From positions 1,860,001 to 1,924,000 of the forward strand of contig NC_067203.1 of assembly GCF_026262505.1 (NCBI RefSeq): a stretch of 64,000 nt of DNA, given 5' to 3'. The translations under genes and the position numbers were made by a program. Shown one piece after another: positions 21,165-29,991 of the stretch. The notes under the pieces are model-generated. The model was not told the DNA's origin. It saw only the letters and a program-made list of their open reading frames with translations, and ran no database searches. Numbering within the stretch: position 1 is the first letter of the stretch; each line of letters begins with the position of its first letter. Source of the DNA: Trichomonas vaginalis G3 (taxonomy: Eukaryota; Parabasalia; Trichomonadida; Trichomonadidae).

Positions 21165-21240
21165 TCTTCCACGGGAATAAATAAAAAATTTACTTTATTT
21201 CTTCTTTATTTCTTCTTTATTTCTTTGTTCCCGTGGAAGA
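21165..21240. repeat. 13-bp inverted repeat hairpin
   Basis: TCTTCCACGGGAA (21165-21177) and TTCCCGTGGAAGA (21228-21240) are perfect complements around a 50-nt T-rich loop containing tandem TTTATTTCTTC. A further GTGGAAG fragment lies at about 21323. Non-coding. Confidence 0.75.
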
Positions 21241-21424
21241 AGGGTTTTGCTGTTTTTTCTCAGCCGAAATCAATGATTTTTTCATTTTTGGAATCCTTAG
21301 CGAATGAGGAATCTTTTCTCTCGTGGAAGCTTTGAACAAAAATATAATTTAGGTGAAGAGGTGAGATCTCACCTGTTTTTTCACCTGTTTTTATGGTAGT
21401 AGTGAAATAAAATTTTGTTATCAG

Positions 21425-21607
21425 TTATTTTATCATCATTTTATTAAGTTCATCTTTAGTTAATAATTTGAATGGATTCACTAATGTTCCACCTTGAGTC
21501 CCAACACTTACCCTGGCTAATTGTGAAGAACCTGGGATAAGTACTCCACGAAATGATTTCATTGGTATCATTAATTTAGAAATAGTTGGCTTAATTAATT
21601 TGGTCAT
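21425..21607 (-). CDS. Small protein, 60 residues (Polinton A)
   Basis: Function unknown. MTKLIKPTISKLMIPMKS at the start, a glycine/serine-rich middle and LLTKDELNKMMIK at the end. Conserved with five substitutions at 53798-53980 in Polinton B, and both open in TTTTTATCATAAATG. Candidate minor virion peptide, by position next to the fibre gene. Confidence 0.6.
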   Translation of the reverse strand: MTKLIKPTISKLMIPMKSFRGVLIPGSSQLARVSVGTQGGTLVNPFKLLTKDELNKMMIK

Positions 21608-21633
21608 TTATGATAAAAATAAAATTGCATAAT

Positions 21634-21786
21634 TTAAATTTTTTTCTTTCTCATTTTCTCATCCTGTTTTGGTTTCAGCAACTTTTCAAGTTGTTGTCTT
21701 GTCAGTAACTTTAATTTTAACTTTGGATCAAATATTGGGTTTCCATCTTTATCTCTTCCAATAACACCATATGGTAGAATCTTCAT
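21634..21786 (-). CDS. Small basic protein, 50 residues (Polinton A)
   Basis: Starts MKILPYGVIGRDKDGNPIFD and ends in a KLLKPKQDEKMRKKK-type basic tail. Preceded by TTTTAGTATAAATG. The related stretch in Polinton B is 53604-53771. Function unknown. Confidence 0.55.
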   Translation of the reverse strand: MKILPYGVIGRDKDGNPIFDPKLKLKLLTRQQLEKLLKPKQDEKMRKKKI

Positions 21787-21864
21787 TTATACTAAAATAA
21801 AAATTTAAATTATGTCGTTTGCTCTTTTGGAGCTCCTAAAGTTTGTTTCACAAACATTGAGCGT

Positions 21865-23553
21865 TCATTGAACTCTATACCATGCGAATACAGTCATAAA
21901 TGGTGGCATGTAATCTTTACTTTGTCCCGTTGTTTGTGTATATCCTGAAACGCGATGTGTATGGTTTCCTTCTCCCTGAGTGTCACTCCAGTAACAATTT
22001 ATGGCAAATTTAACGTTGTCTTTAACATCATATCCTTTACCTTTTGTCATTCCTGACCAATCCCAATATCTATGCTTATGCCAACCTGCTTGAGATGTGC
22101 TTAAATCTATGTAGTGACTGTGTGCAGGTAAATTTTCACCTGTAATCGTTTTACTTCCCCCTGTTTCCTTTGAAGAGTTTGCACAATACAAAAACCTGTC
22201 GACTATTTGTTCCCATGCACCAACACCAAACATTGCTTGAGGACCTCTCACATCCATAGATGTATAAATAGAACCTACTGGGTTCATTAAATCAAACATA
22301 TGAGATATTATAGGATTGTCTCTTTTGAACTTAAAATATAGTGTAACTATTTCGGGTTTCTTCTGGTTTGTGTCAGAATATTTTTTATAATATAATCTTA
22401 TGTTTTCAGGGTATGTAAAATCTTGACTATAATATTTATTTTTGTCATCTTCATAATAGTATACTATTCTCGTTTTTTCTATTGCATTATATCTTTTATA
22501 TCTATAATAATCTAAATATAATGTTTGCTTTTTTGGGTCTACACGTGCGTCAACACCATAGTCATAATAATACGGTGCTGGAGCTACGTTAGACAATGTC
22601 ATATCTGTCATTTCATAAACTCTTAAATATTTCTTTTGTTCGTCTCCATATAAGTTTAAGTAGCAGTTGTTGTCTAATGGAACTTTAACTTGTGTGCCAT
22701 TATTCTTTATATAGCCTACATACATTTCATTGTTATTTTTCGGAATGAGTTTATACCGTATACCATTTCTTAAGGACTGTACAAACCCCCATCTAAAATA
22801 TTTGTTTTCTTCATTGACAGAAAAGTCGCCAACAATAGTTTCAATATTTTTTGTTCCAACTAAACTTTGGTATATTTCGTTAACATAAGTTTTATCTGCT
22901 TTCTTTGCTAACTCATCGTTAACAAATGATATATCTGCTTTCTTTGCTAACTCATCGTTAACAAATGATATATCTGCTTTCTTTGCTAACTCATCGTTAA
23001 CATAAGTTTTATCTGCTTTCTTTGCTAACTCATCGTTAACAAATGATATATCTGCTTTCTTTGCTAACTCATCGTTAACATATTCCTTATCTGCCTTCTT
23101 TGCTAACTCATCGTTAACAAATGATTTATCTGCTTTCTTTGCTAACTCATCGTTAACATATTCCTTATCTGCCTTCTTTGCTAACTCATCGTTAACATAA
23201 GTTTTATCTGCTTTCTTCATTATGTCATTTAGGAAACCTTTTATGAATTCCTCATTTAAATTAAATCTTCCAATCTTCAAAACTTTAGGAAATGCATTTA
23301 ATGCGTAATATCTTTGTTCTTCTGGTGGAATTGATGTTATATCATCCGTTATTCCTTTAATTTTTGAATTCATAAATAAAATTTCTTTTATATTTGATAT
23401 CACTGCACCACCTTTGCAAACGAATTCAAAATGGTCATTTTTCAATACTATCTCCAAATCTCCATATTTCAACCTTTGCGTTTGTTCTGCCGTCTTTGAA
23501 TTATATGCATATGTGGCGTATGTAATGGTCTGTGGTTGTTGTTGTTTAATCAT
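21865..23553 (-). CDS. Fibre protein with phage tail-collar-like tip (Polinton A)
   Basis: 562 residues. An N-terminal ~120 residues (capsid-attachment part by analogy) are followed by a stalk of about nine 13-residue repeats, K-A-D-[KI]-x-[YF]-V-N-D-E-L-A-K (about residues 134-250), giving an amphipathic trimeric-fibre pattern. A beta-rich shaft of tyrosines and lysines comes next, then a C-terminal domain: GSIYTSMDVRGPQAMFGVGAWEQ, then DRFLYCA, a histidine motif AHSHYIDL, HTHRVSGYT and MPPFMTVFAWYRV. That layout (GSIY...LFG..WE.I.DRFL...HTH...PPY..V..W.R) is the phage tail-fibre/collar C-terminus. Likely the host-contact spike. Whole here, broken in Polinton B. Confidence 0.75.
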   Translation of the reverse strand: MIKQQQPQTITYATYAYNSKTAEQTQRLKYGDLEIVLKNDHFEFVCKGGAVISNIKEILFMNSKIKGITDDITSIPPEEQRYYALNAFPKVLKIGRFNLNEEFIKGFLNDIMKKADKTYVNDELAKKADKEYVNDELAKKADKSFVNDELAKKADKEYVNDELAKKADISFVNDELAKKADKTYVNDELAKKADISFVNDELAKKADISFVNDELAKKADKTYVNEIYQSLVGTKNIETIVGDFSVNEENKYFRWGFVQSLRNGIRYKLIPKNNNEMYVGYIKNNGTQVKVPLDNNCYLNLYGDEQKKYLRVYEMTDMTLSNVAPAPYYYDYGVDARVDPKKQTLYLDYYRYKRYNAIEKTRIVYYYEDDKNKYYSQDFTYPENIRLYYKKYSDTNQKKPEIVTLYFKFKRDNPIISHMFDLMNPVGSIYTSMDVRGPQAMFGVGAWEQIVDRFLYCANSSKETGGSKTITGENLPAHSHYIDLSTSQAGWHKHRYWDWSGMTKGKGYDVKDNVKFAINCYWSDTQGEGNHTHRVSGYTQTTGQSKDYMPPFMTVFAWYRVQ

Positions 23554-23578
23554 TTTATTACGATTTAAAAATAAATAT

Positions 23579-24316
23579 TTAATCTGTTATCTCATCAGCT
23601 ATTTTTTCTATTTGAAATTGCCATAATATTTCATTCATAAATTCTAAATCACAATCAAATAGGTCAGTTATTCTAAATTTAATATTTGATAAATCTTTTG
23701 AATGAAGAATAAATGAATTCCCGGATAATTGAAACGGATATGATAAAGAAAATATGTTTAAGTTGATGGATAAAATGTTTTGTATTGATGGGTAAGAGTT
23801 AGGGTCTAATGTTTGATGTGAAAATCTCATTGGGGTATTAACTTTATCACATTTGATTAAAATGAAATTAGAACCAGTGTCAGAATACAAAACATCCCCA
23901 ACATCTTTTTCAAAATTTAATATCCCCAACAATGAACGAAGACGAGGAGTACAAAATTTAATTTTCAGCGGAAATTTAATAAGGTTATTTATTTCATCAA
24001 GTTCAAAAAGTTTATCAGGTTTTGATTTAAAATTTTCTTCATACCATACGATAAATGATTCATTTAAATAACTTAAAATCATGTTAATATCCCATTTCGT
24101 TATCACATTATTTATATACATATCATACGTTTTTAGGTCTACGACCCCGCCGCTATGCGGCTCATGGTCATCTTTAATAAATGATATATAATCTGAAGGG
24201 TCTAAAAGAATGGGATTAAATTTACCACTCACAGAAACGAGAGTAACATTATAAATTCCGCTAACTGTTAAATTTAATTCACAGTTATTATTCGAAATAA
24301 TATTGATAATTGACAT
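23579..24316 (-). CDS. Unrecognised 245-residue protein, possible minor capsid component
   Basis: Not recognised. Alternating beta-like segments (CELNLTVSGIYNVTLVSVSGKF; IKFPLKIKFCTPRLRSLLG) and its place between fibre and packaging genes suit a virion component such as a penton-type protein, by inference only. Compared with the Polinton B homologue (51111-51821, 236 residues), it carries an in-frame 9-residue gain made by a mini-hairpin pair at 24136-24161. Confidence 0.65.
   Translation of the reverse strand: MSIINIISNNNCELNLTVSGIYNVTLVSVSGKFNPILLDPSDYISFIKDDHEPHSGGVVDLKTYDMYINNVITKWDINMILSYLNESFIVWYEENFKSKPDKLFELDEINNLIKFPLKIKFCTPRLRSLLGILNFEKDVGDVLYSDTGSNFILIKCDKVNTPMRFSHQTLDPNSYPSIQNILSINLNIFSLSYPFQLSGNSFILHSKDLSNIKFRITDLFDCDLEFMNEILWQFQIEKIADEITD
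24136..24161 (-). repeat. Mini-hairpin pair inserted in the 245-residue gene
   Basis: GGTCTACGACC (24136-24146) and GCCGCTATGCGGC (24149-24161). The corresponding place in Polinton B (about 51,260) lacks both. On the coding strand the order is GCCGC-NNN-GCGGC then GGTCGTAGACC, as in PolB at 12233-12250. Confidence 0.88.
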
Positions 24317-24337
24317 TTTTTTATTACGATTAAAAAT

Positions 24338-24817
24338 ATGGTAAAGCGTTATTTTCCAGTGATAAATAAAACTAGAATAAGATTACCTCAAGAATTCATA
24401 AATTCAACGAATAAGAAATTCATTCATGTTATAAATTTTAGTGTTTTCAGAAAATATGAGTCGATGTCATATTCATCATCAGGTTATATTTCACTTCATT
24501 CAAATTTAGTTCAATCAAACCCATATAATGACCATTTCATAAGATTTTCAGATGGTATTAAAAATGTAATTGATAGATTAAAATATGAACAGATTGACAA
24601 TATCGAATTTTTGGAATTTTGGTTTAAATATCCTGATGGAAAAAAGATTGAAGTTAAAGATAAAGCTGATACTATAACAAAAACAATTACAATGACTGAT
24701 CCGGATAGTGGGGAACAAAAAGAAATAAAACAAACGATAGAAACTGGTGAAAGGTCAATTATTATCGATTATGATTCAAAGGATTATTATTCGATAATGT
24801 TAATGCTTGAATATTAA
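24338..24817 (+). CDS. Unrecognised 159-residue protein (Polinton A)
   Basis: The only plus-strand gene among the right-half minus-strand genes here, diverging from the 245-residue gene (22 bp apart) and overlapping the next gene's stop by 4 bases. Beta-rich, with PDGKKIEVKDKADTITKTITM and SIIIDYDSKDYYSIMLMLEY at the end. No family recognised. The Polinton B relative is broken. Confidence 0.6.
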   Translation: MVKRYFPVINKTRIRLPQEFINSTNKKFIHVINFSVFRKYESMSYSSSGYISLHSNLVQSNPYNDHFIRFSDGIKNVIDRLKYEQIDNIEFLEFWFKYPDGKKIEVKDKADTITKTITMTDPDSGEQKEIKQTIETGERSIIIDYDSKDYYSIMLMLEY

Positions 24818-25499
24818 ATAGCCTTAACAAAGAATTTTTCAAGTGATATTTTATATTCATCAACTATTTTATTATAAATATCATTATATGTTAAATGAAG
24901 TTCAGTTGTTGTTCCGTTCTTTGATATCTTAATTGTGCTAATATCCTTTATAGGATTTATTTTTGCAACTGTTCCACAGCATGAAACCTCATCATCTATG
25001 AAAAATTGAATCTTCACGTCTGAATCTTGAACATCACAAAGAATGGCGATAATGTGAATTAATGATTCATAAGGTAAAATAATTAAACCGGATTGGTCAA
25101 TTAAATTTATTATTGAATCATAATTATTAATTATTATATCACGGTAAATTTTCATTAATTCAGAATTAATGTCTATTTTATATGGCGCATTGCGACTGTA
25201 ATCGTAGATTCCTGGGTTATCAAGTGGTGCTGGGTATGTTGGATAAGTGGGAATTTCAACAGGTTCTTTACCAGGTTCAGATAAAATGATTGGGTCTCCA
25301 TTCTTTTTTTTCTCTTCTCCTCATTCTTCGGTAAGTCACGAGTTAATAAATTTGGTTGAGTTGCTGACCTTGTTAATTCAGGACTAACATTAACTTTAAC
25401 ATTTTGAATAATTCGTGATTTATCATCATTTACGTTATAACCAACCGTAATCTCTGCTTTTGCGTTAGTGTTCTTTTGACTAGTGAAACGTCTTCTCAT
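24814..25499 (-). pseudogene. Polinton 233-residue-type gene, broken copy
   Basis: Fossil counterpart of the whole gene at 49914-50615 (see there). The start MRRRFTSQKNTNAKAEITVGY follows TTCGAATATAAATG. Confidence 0.75.
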
Positions 25500-25531
25500 T
25501 TATATTCGAATAAAAAAATATATTTAAACTT

Positions 25532-26430
25532 TTATTTTGCTGGAACTTTTGAATCTATTATTTCCTGTATTTGTTCATGAAGTTGATTTTTAGCATTTTC
25601 ATCGAAATTAATAGACCGAATATATTCATTAATTGCATTCTTATAATCATTGATTTCTCAAATTTTCTTTTATCTGATTCCTTAACTAAATCATAAGTTA
25701 AACCTCGTTGCTGATATAATGGTTTCTTAATTAAATCTTTGAATGCTTGAGATAAAGCACCTGATGCAATTCTTGCTACTATAATTGGTTGGAATTGCTG
25801 TTTAAGTTCATCTTTAACATTTGCGAAAACTGGATCGAATAAAGCAACTTTAAAGAATTTCTTAGCTGGAATTTCAGGTCTTAAATTTGCATATTGACCA
25901 TCAAACTGGTTAGAATATCGTGGTAATCCATCCGGTCCCTCTTCAATAGCATTTAATTCTTCATTGAAGTAAGAATATGGATTATGACGGTATGAATTAA
26001 TTGGACCATTTTCACCTTCTCCAATGTATTGTTTAACAGCTTTTCCATTTTCATCAAATTGCATAGGATAATGTTCATTATATGCTTTACGTTTAGGATA
26101 ATCCGTCATTGTTAATTTATACCCATTTATGACTTTAATATTTCCTTGACCATCAGTAACGAAAACTTCATTTATTCCATCAGGTTTTCCATTTGGACCC
26201 GTAATGTCTGCTTCGTGTGCTTCCCAATTTGGTCCGTGACGTTTGGCATATGCTTGAGCTTCTGGTAATGTTAAAACGTTTCTCATTTGTTTAACATCCT
26301 TTTGAAGACCGGCAACAATGTGGACTAATTCTTTCATTCCGTCTGGAACTTTCATAGTTCTATTATATGCACCCTTTTTGTTTGTTCCTTGTTTTAATGG
26401 AACCTGTAGAAGATTTGCAATTTCTGTCAT
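25532..26430 (-). pseudogene. Polinton ~300-residue gene between ATPase and 233-residue gene (broken)
   Basis: The best-preserved part reads [24 protein letters not shown], a [21 protein letters not shown] segment, a beta-rich stretch ([14 protein letters not shown]) and [17 protein letters not shown]. Not recognised. Position next to the packaging ATPase and strong conservation in both copies suggest a virion or assembly role. Broken in both elements. Confidence 0.6.
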
Positions 26431-26470
26431 GTTTAATTATAAATAAAAAATAAAAATTAATTATAAAAAG

Positions 26471-27298
26471 TTATTCGAATTTAATGGAACCTTTATTTAA
26501 ATCAACTATTATTTTTCCATGTTCTCCTAATTGTTGATATTGTGTGTAAAGTTCATTAATGCTCATTGGTAAATTCACTTGATAAAGCATAACGTTCAAC
26601 TGTTGACGACTAAAACCACTGAAAATGAAAAGGGTGGACAGGTTTGATTTAATGTTTGTGCTTAATGCTTTAAAGTATTGAACAGCCATGAAGAATGAAC
26701 ACTGAATGTGTCGACATTGAGTTAATAATTGATTAAAATATGATTTCTCATTAGTTATTAGTTTTGATTTCACCGCATCATCTAGAAAAATGAGTGAATG
26801 CAAAAATTCTCTATCAAAATTTGAAATAGAAAGTGTTTCAAATAATTCATCCCGTTGTTTATCAATAATTTTATCCTCTAATCCTTGCTTCTTGATTGTA
26901 TTATATAATTCTTTATACATTACAAAGTTTTTTAAATAATCTTCTGCTTCTTCTTGTGATAAATAAATAATTGGAATTTTGATTAAATGCTTTAAAGATT
27001 CAAATGTATCATCTGAAGGTGAACCTGAACGGTTGATATAAATTAACACATGTGAATAGGGTGAAGTGTTAGCAATAATGATAATTTGTTTTAATATCGT
27101 TAATGTTTTACCTTTATTTTGTTTACCAATTGCTGCAGTGATTGAATTTAAGTAACATTCAGAATATGGAATTTTCATTAATTTTTCCTTAGATAGAGCA
27201 TTTCTATTATCACTCAATGCTTCATTAATCATATCATCTACGTATGTATTATATACTCCTGCTAATTCTTCATAAGGGGTGGATGAATTTAAATCCAT
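26471..27298 (-). CDS. Genome-packaging ATPase (A32/FtsK-HerA type)
   Basis: 275 residues. Walker A is in AIGKQNKGKTLTIL (about residues 52-65), Walker B in HSLIFLDDAV (about 167-176), and a sensor-like strand CSFFMAVQYFKAL (about 201-213). Length and layout fit the A32-like packaging ATPases of Polintons, virophages and NCLDVs, which pump DNA into the capsid. The major capsid candidate lies just upstream on the same strand, as in other members. The start is at GATTAAATG. Whole in this copy. Confidence 0.85.
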   Translation of the reverse strand: MDLNSSTPYEELAGVYNTYVDDMINEALSDNRNALSKEKLMKIPYSECYLNSITAAIGKQNKGKTLTILKQIIIIANTSPYSHVLIYINRSGSPSDDTFESLKHLIKIPIIYLSQEEAEDYLKNFVMYKELYNTIKKQGLEDKIIDKQRDELFETLSISNFDREFLHSLIFLDDAVKSKLITNEKSYFNQLLTQCRHIQCSFFMAVQYFKALSTNIKSNLSTLFIFSGFSRQQLNVMLYQVNLPMSINELYTQYQQLGEHGKIIVDLNKGSIKFE

Positions 27299-27461
27299 TT
27301 AATCAAAAATAAATTTATAATTTTAACATTTCTATTCATCAATATTTCATCATATGAACTTCTATACTGCGGTGGTGTACCTGTTGGATGATATTTCAAA
27401 CCTTCATCCGGTGTCCATGTCCAATATGTAGTCCTAGTAAACCAAACCTGAGGAGGATTTG

Positions 27462-28958
27462 TCACTTTGAACAGTAAGTGTCATTTTCACCCTGAATGAT
27501 TGGATAAGCTTTCACTTGTACTGTAACTTGTGAGTTGAAAGTTTCTAATCCATCAAAGAATATACCCGCTCCATCACGTTGAACTGGAATAGTGCATAAG
27601 AATGAAGTTTGGTCTTTCCATGTTCTAGCTAATGGTGCCATCATCATCATTCAGTGGTCTAGTTAATGAGTCCTCGTATTCTTCCGTGCATTCATTCACT
27701 CCATCTAAATCAGAAGCTTGAAGCATACGTGTAAAGAATATGTCGCCCACTTGGTCATCGCTTGATCAGGGAAGTTTCTGGAATCTATAGTGACCTGAAG
27801 ACCTCGAAGCATTGGATTTTCTAAAACCGTTCTTTGCATTGCATTCTTCGGAAATGTTAACACAACATCTGTAACATTATGAAGAGCGTATGAGAAATCT
27901 GAGCTGATACCTTCAGGAGTGATGCAACCTCCATTTAGTGAACGAACGTCAATATGTTGAGCTGGAATCATGAATGGATCTTCCTTACTAAATAAACGTG
28001 GTATTGCTTTAACTGATTCTTCAATTAAACCGTATCCTGGTGTAATGCATTTATCCTCTAAAACTTCCATCTTTGTGCATGAAATAATAACGTCATCAAC
28101 TGTTGCGTCAGCAGATGTAGCGGATAAGCTTGTAATTAATTTGGCAGGAAGTCCGATTTGTTGGAATTTGCGATCATATTTATAAACATGATTCATAATC
28201 TTTTCATAATTTTCATCAGTTATCTTTTCATAAACGTAATTTTGTAAATCAGCAACTCTTAACGGGTCAACCTGACAAAATACTAAAGTATCCCTGAAAA
28301 CATAATATTTAAGAATGATTTCACCAAATGATTTAGGATAATCATCGAACGCCTGAAATGCTAACAAATCATTTACTGGAATAATCATATCAAAAGTGAT
28401 ATCAACTTCTTCATTTGCTTTAGTGAAAACTTCTGAAGGGTCAATATATTTACCACATACTGAGTTATCATATTTTTGAACATTATTATATAACGAATGA
28501 ACAAACTTTTTAACTTTCCTTTCTGATTTTGGTTTATATGTTGCAAATGCGAAAGATTCACGGGCGCAATCCATCTGAAGATAACCAGCATCACCTCTTT
28601 CGGTTTCTACTTCTAATTGCTTAAAGCTTTGATTTGATGATTTATAACCAACGAATAAACGCATGCATTTAAAAGCGGCATCACATGTGAAAGCTTTATT
28701 TGAAACTAGAGTTGCTTTAACTTTGCGTTTAATATATGTGTCACCTAATTGGTTCACATCATGAGCCGGATTTGTAATTCTTAAATGAGTTTGTTTATCA
28801 TCAAAATATGGAGCATCAGAGTCATAGCATGAACTTTCAAGTTCTCTATAATATCTTCTACCGTCATTCTTTGCAAATATTTCATTTATCTTTTCGAATG
28901 AATGAAACACATTTCCATTAATCGGTTTAGTGTTTGGCACTAAATAGTTAGTCGTCAT
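27462..28958 (-). pseudogene. Major capsid protein candidate (Polinton A, broken)
   Basis: Fossil counterpart of the whole 499-residue gene at 46418-47917 (see there); near-identical over most of its length. It opens in TTATTTAATAATAAATG. Confidence 0.75.
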
Positions 28959-29028
28959 TTATTATTAAATAAAAAAATCAAAATTAAAAGATGAAAATGA
29001 ATTTTTAATTTTAATGAAATAATCAACT

Positions 29029-29241
29029 ATGGCGGCAGGATTCTTTAAGAAACTGTGGGATAAAGTAAAAAGAGGAGCGCATAAAGTTTGGGAAGGGATT
29101 AAGAAAGGAGCAAATTGGATATTTAAGAATAAAGAAGCAATTAGTGACGTTGCTGAACAAATAGCACCTAATGTTCCGGTAAGGGAAGTATTAAATAAAG
29201 GAGATAAGGTTTATCGTCGACTACAACCGATATTGAGATAA
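29029..29241 (+). CDS. Small amphipathic protein 1, MAAGFFKKLWD family (70 residues)
   Basis: The N-terminus MAAGFFKKLWDKVKRGAHKV forms a strongly amphipathic cationic helix. A second helix contains WIFKNKEAISDVAEQIAP and the tail is basic. It resembles in character (not provable homology) the membrane-lytic adenovirus protein VI segment. It shares its first 11 residues with the convergent gene 29262-29498. Conserved in Polinton B at 46133-46348. Confidence 0.65.
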   Translation: MAAGFFKKLWDKVKRGAHKVWEGIKKGANWIFKNKEAISDVAEQIAPNVPVREVLNKGDKVYRRLQPILR

Positions 29242-29261
29242 AAATAATATTTATTTTTCCA

Positions 29262-29498
29262 CTATCTACCCCCTATTTTATTAAGTATTCCTTCAGCAAT
29301 TCCACCAACTGCGTTACCTGCTTGTGCTCCCATCGCTGGATTACCTGCTTTAGCACCTAATACTCCTCCTATGATAGTTCCTGCCGTTTTCGCTACTGGT
29401 GCCAAAAAGTTAGCAACAGGTTTAATAACCTTTTTATAAACCCAACCTGCAGCTTTCTTAATTCCATCCCATAATTTTTTAAAGAATCCTGCCGCCAT
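29262..29498 (-). CDS. Small amphipathic protein 2, MAAGFFKKLWD family (78 residues)
   Basis: MAAGFFKKLWDGIKKAAGWV start, then a hydrophobic glycine/alanine stretch (VAKTAGTIIGGVLGAKAGNP) with GxxxG-like spacing that could enter membranes. Converges on the 70-residue paralogue with 20 bp between the stops. Whole here and at 45872-46108. Likely a virion membrane-active peptide (inference). Confidence 0.68.
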   Translation of the reverse strand: MAAGFFKKLWDGIKKAAGWVYKKVIKPVANFLAPVAKTAGTIIGGVLGAKAGNPAMGAQAGNAVGGIAEGILNKIGGR

Positions 29499-29564
29499 TT
29501 CTGATTTAATATTAATTAAAAAATATATTTCATCACTTATATTCTAATTTTTATTTAATGATAA

Positions 29565-29972
29565 ATGAAACCGATTTTAAAAATAAATGAAACAGAGGAG
29601 GAAGAAATAAATGAAAGTGAAAATGTTCAACAAAAAATAAACGTTGTTAAACCAATTACTGAAATAAAAATTTTTTCATCTGTTGAAGAATTTAATGATT
29701 ATTATGCTAATAATAAAAAATTATTTGAAGAATTGACAACATGTAAATTGAATAAAATGTTTAAAGTTGAGGACAGAGTCCAAGACCCGGAGGGTCATGG
29801 ATTCAAAATTTCAAAAATAAAAGGAGTGGTTAGTTTAAAATCTATTCCTCAATCAAGAATCACCTCATTAATGAAAATAGATGATTTAACAAAAAGAATA
29901 GAAATTATTGAAGAGCGAATAAATCAAATAATTGATTTCATAAATCATGACTCGTTGAGCCCGGGTCCTTAA
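29565..29972 (+). CDS. Unrecognised 135-residue protein with C-terminal coiled coil
   Basis: Acidic N-terminus, then EIKIFSSVEEFNDYYANNKK, and a C-terminal heptad segment (MKIDDLTKRIEIIEERINQI). Carries an in-frame 9-residue gain (29771-29796) relative to the 126-residue copy 45425-45805, made of two mini-hairpins. Starts at ATGATAAATG. Function unknown. Confidence 0.6.
   Translation: MKPILKINETEEEEINESENVQQKINVVKPITEIKIFSSVEEFNDYYANNKKLFEELTTCKLNKMFKVEDRVQDPEGHGFKISKIKGVVSLKSIPQSRITSLMKIDDLTKRIEIIEERINQIIDFINHDSLSPGP
29771..29796 (+). repeat. Mini-hairpin pair inserted in the 135-residue gene
   Basis: GGACAGAGTCC (29771-29781) and GACCCGGAGGGTC (29784-29796), each a perfect stem with a 3-nt loop. 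Polinton B lacks 27 nt at this place. Confidence 0.88.
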
Positions 29973-29978
29973 AGCCCA

Positions 29979-29991
29979 GGACTTAAAGTCC
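29979..29991. repeat. Mini-hairpin at a convergent gene junction
   Basis: GGACTTAAAGTCC (5-bp stem, 3-nt loop) sits at the end of the 161-residue gene, 7 bp past the stop of the 135-residue gene. It could also act as a bidirectional 3'-end signal. Confidence 0.6.

Larger units (their letters stand above)
17131..21374. mobile_element. 4.2-kb insert with PrimPol-helicase and HNH gene, nested in Polinton A
   Basis: Polinton B has about 100 bp between the neighbouring small genes (53980 to 54108) where Polinton A has this segment. It carries a replication protein, an HNH endonuclease, inverted arrays of a ~121-bp repeat on both sides (17223-17490 and 20627-20956), a tRNA-like stretch and hairpins. 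The right border coincides with the palindrome AGGTGAGATCTCACCT (21359-21374). The left border reuses a sequence (TTTGCTCTTTTGGAGCTC) also found downstream of the fibre gene at 21818-21835. Alternative: loss from Polinton B rather than gain in A. The inverted repeat arrays favour gain. Confidence 0.6.
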
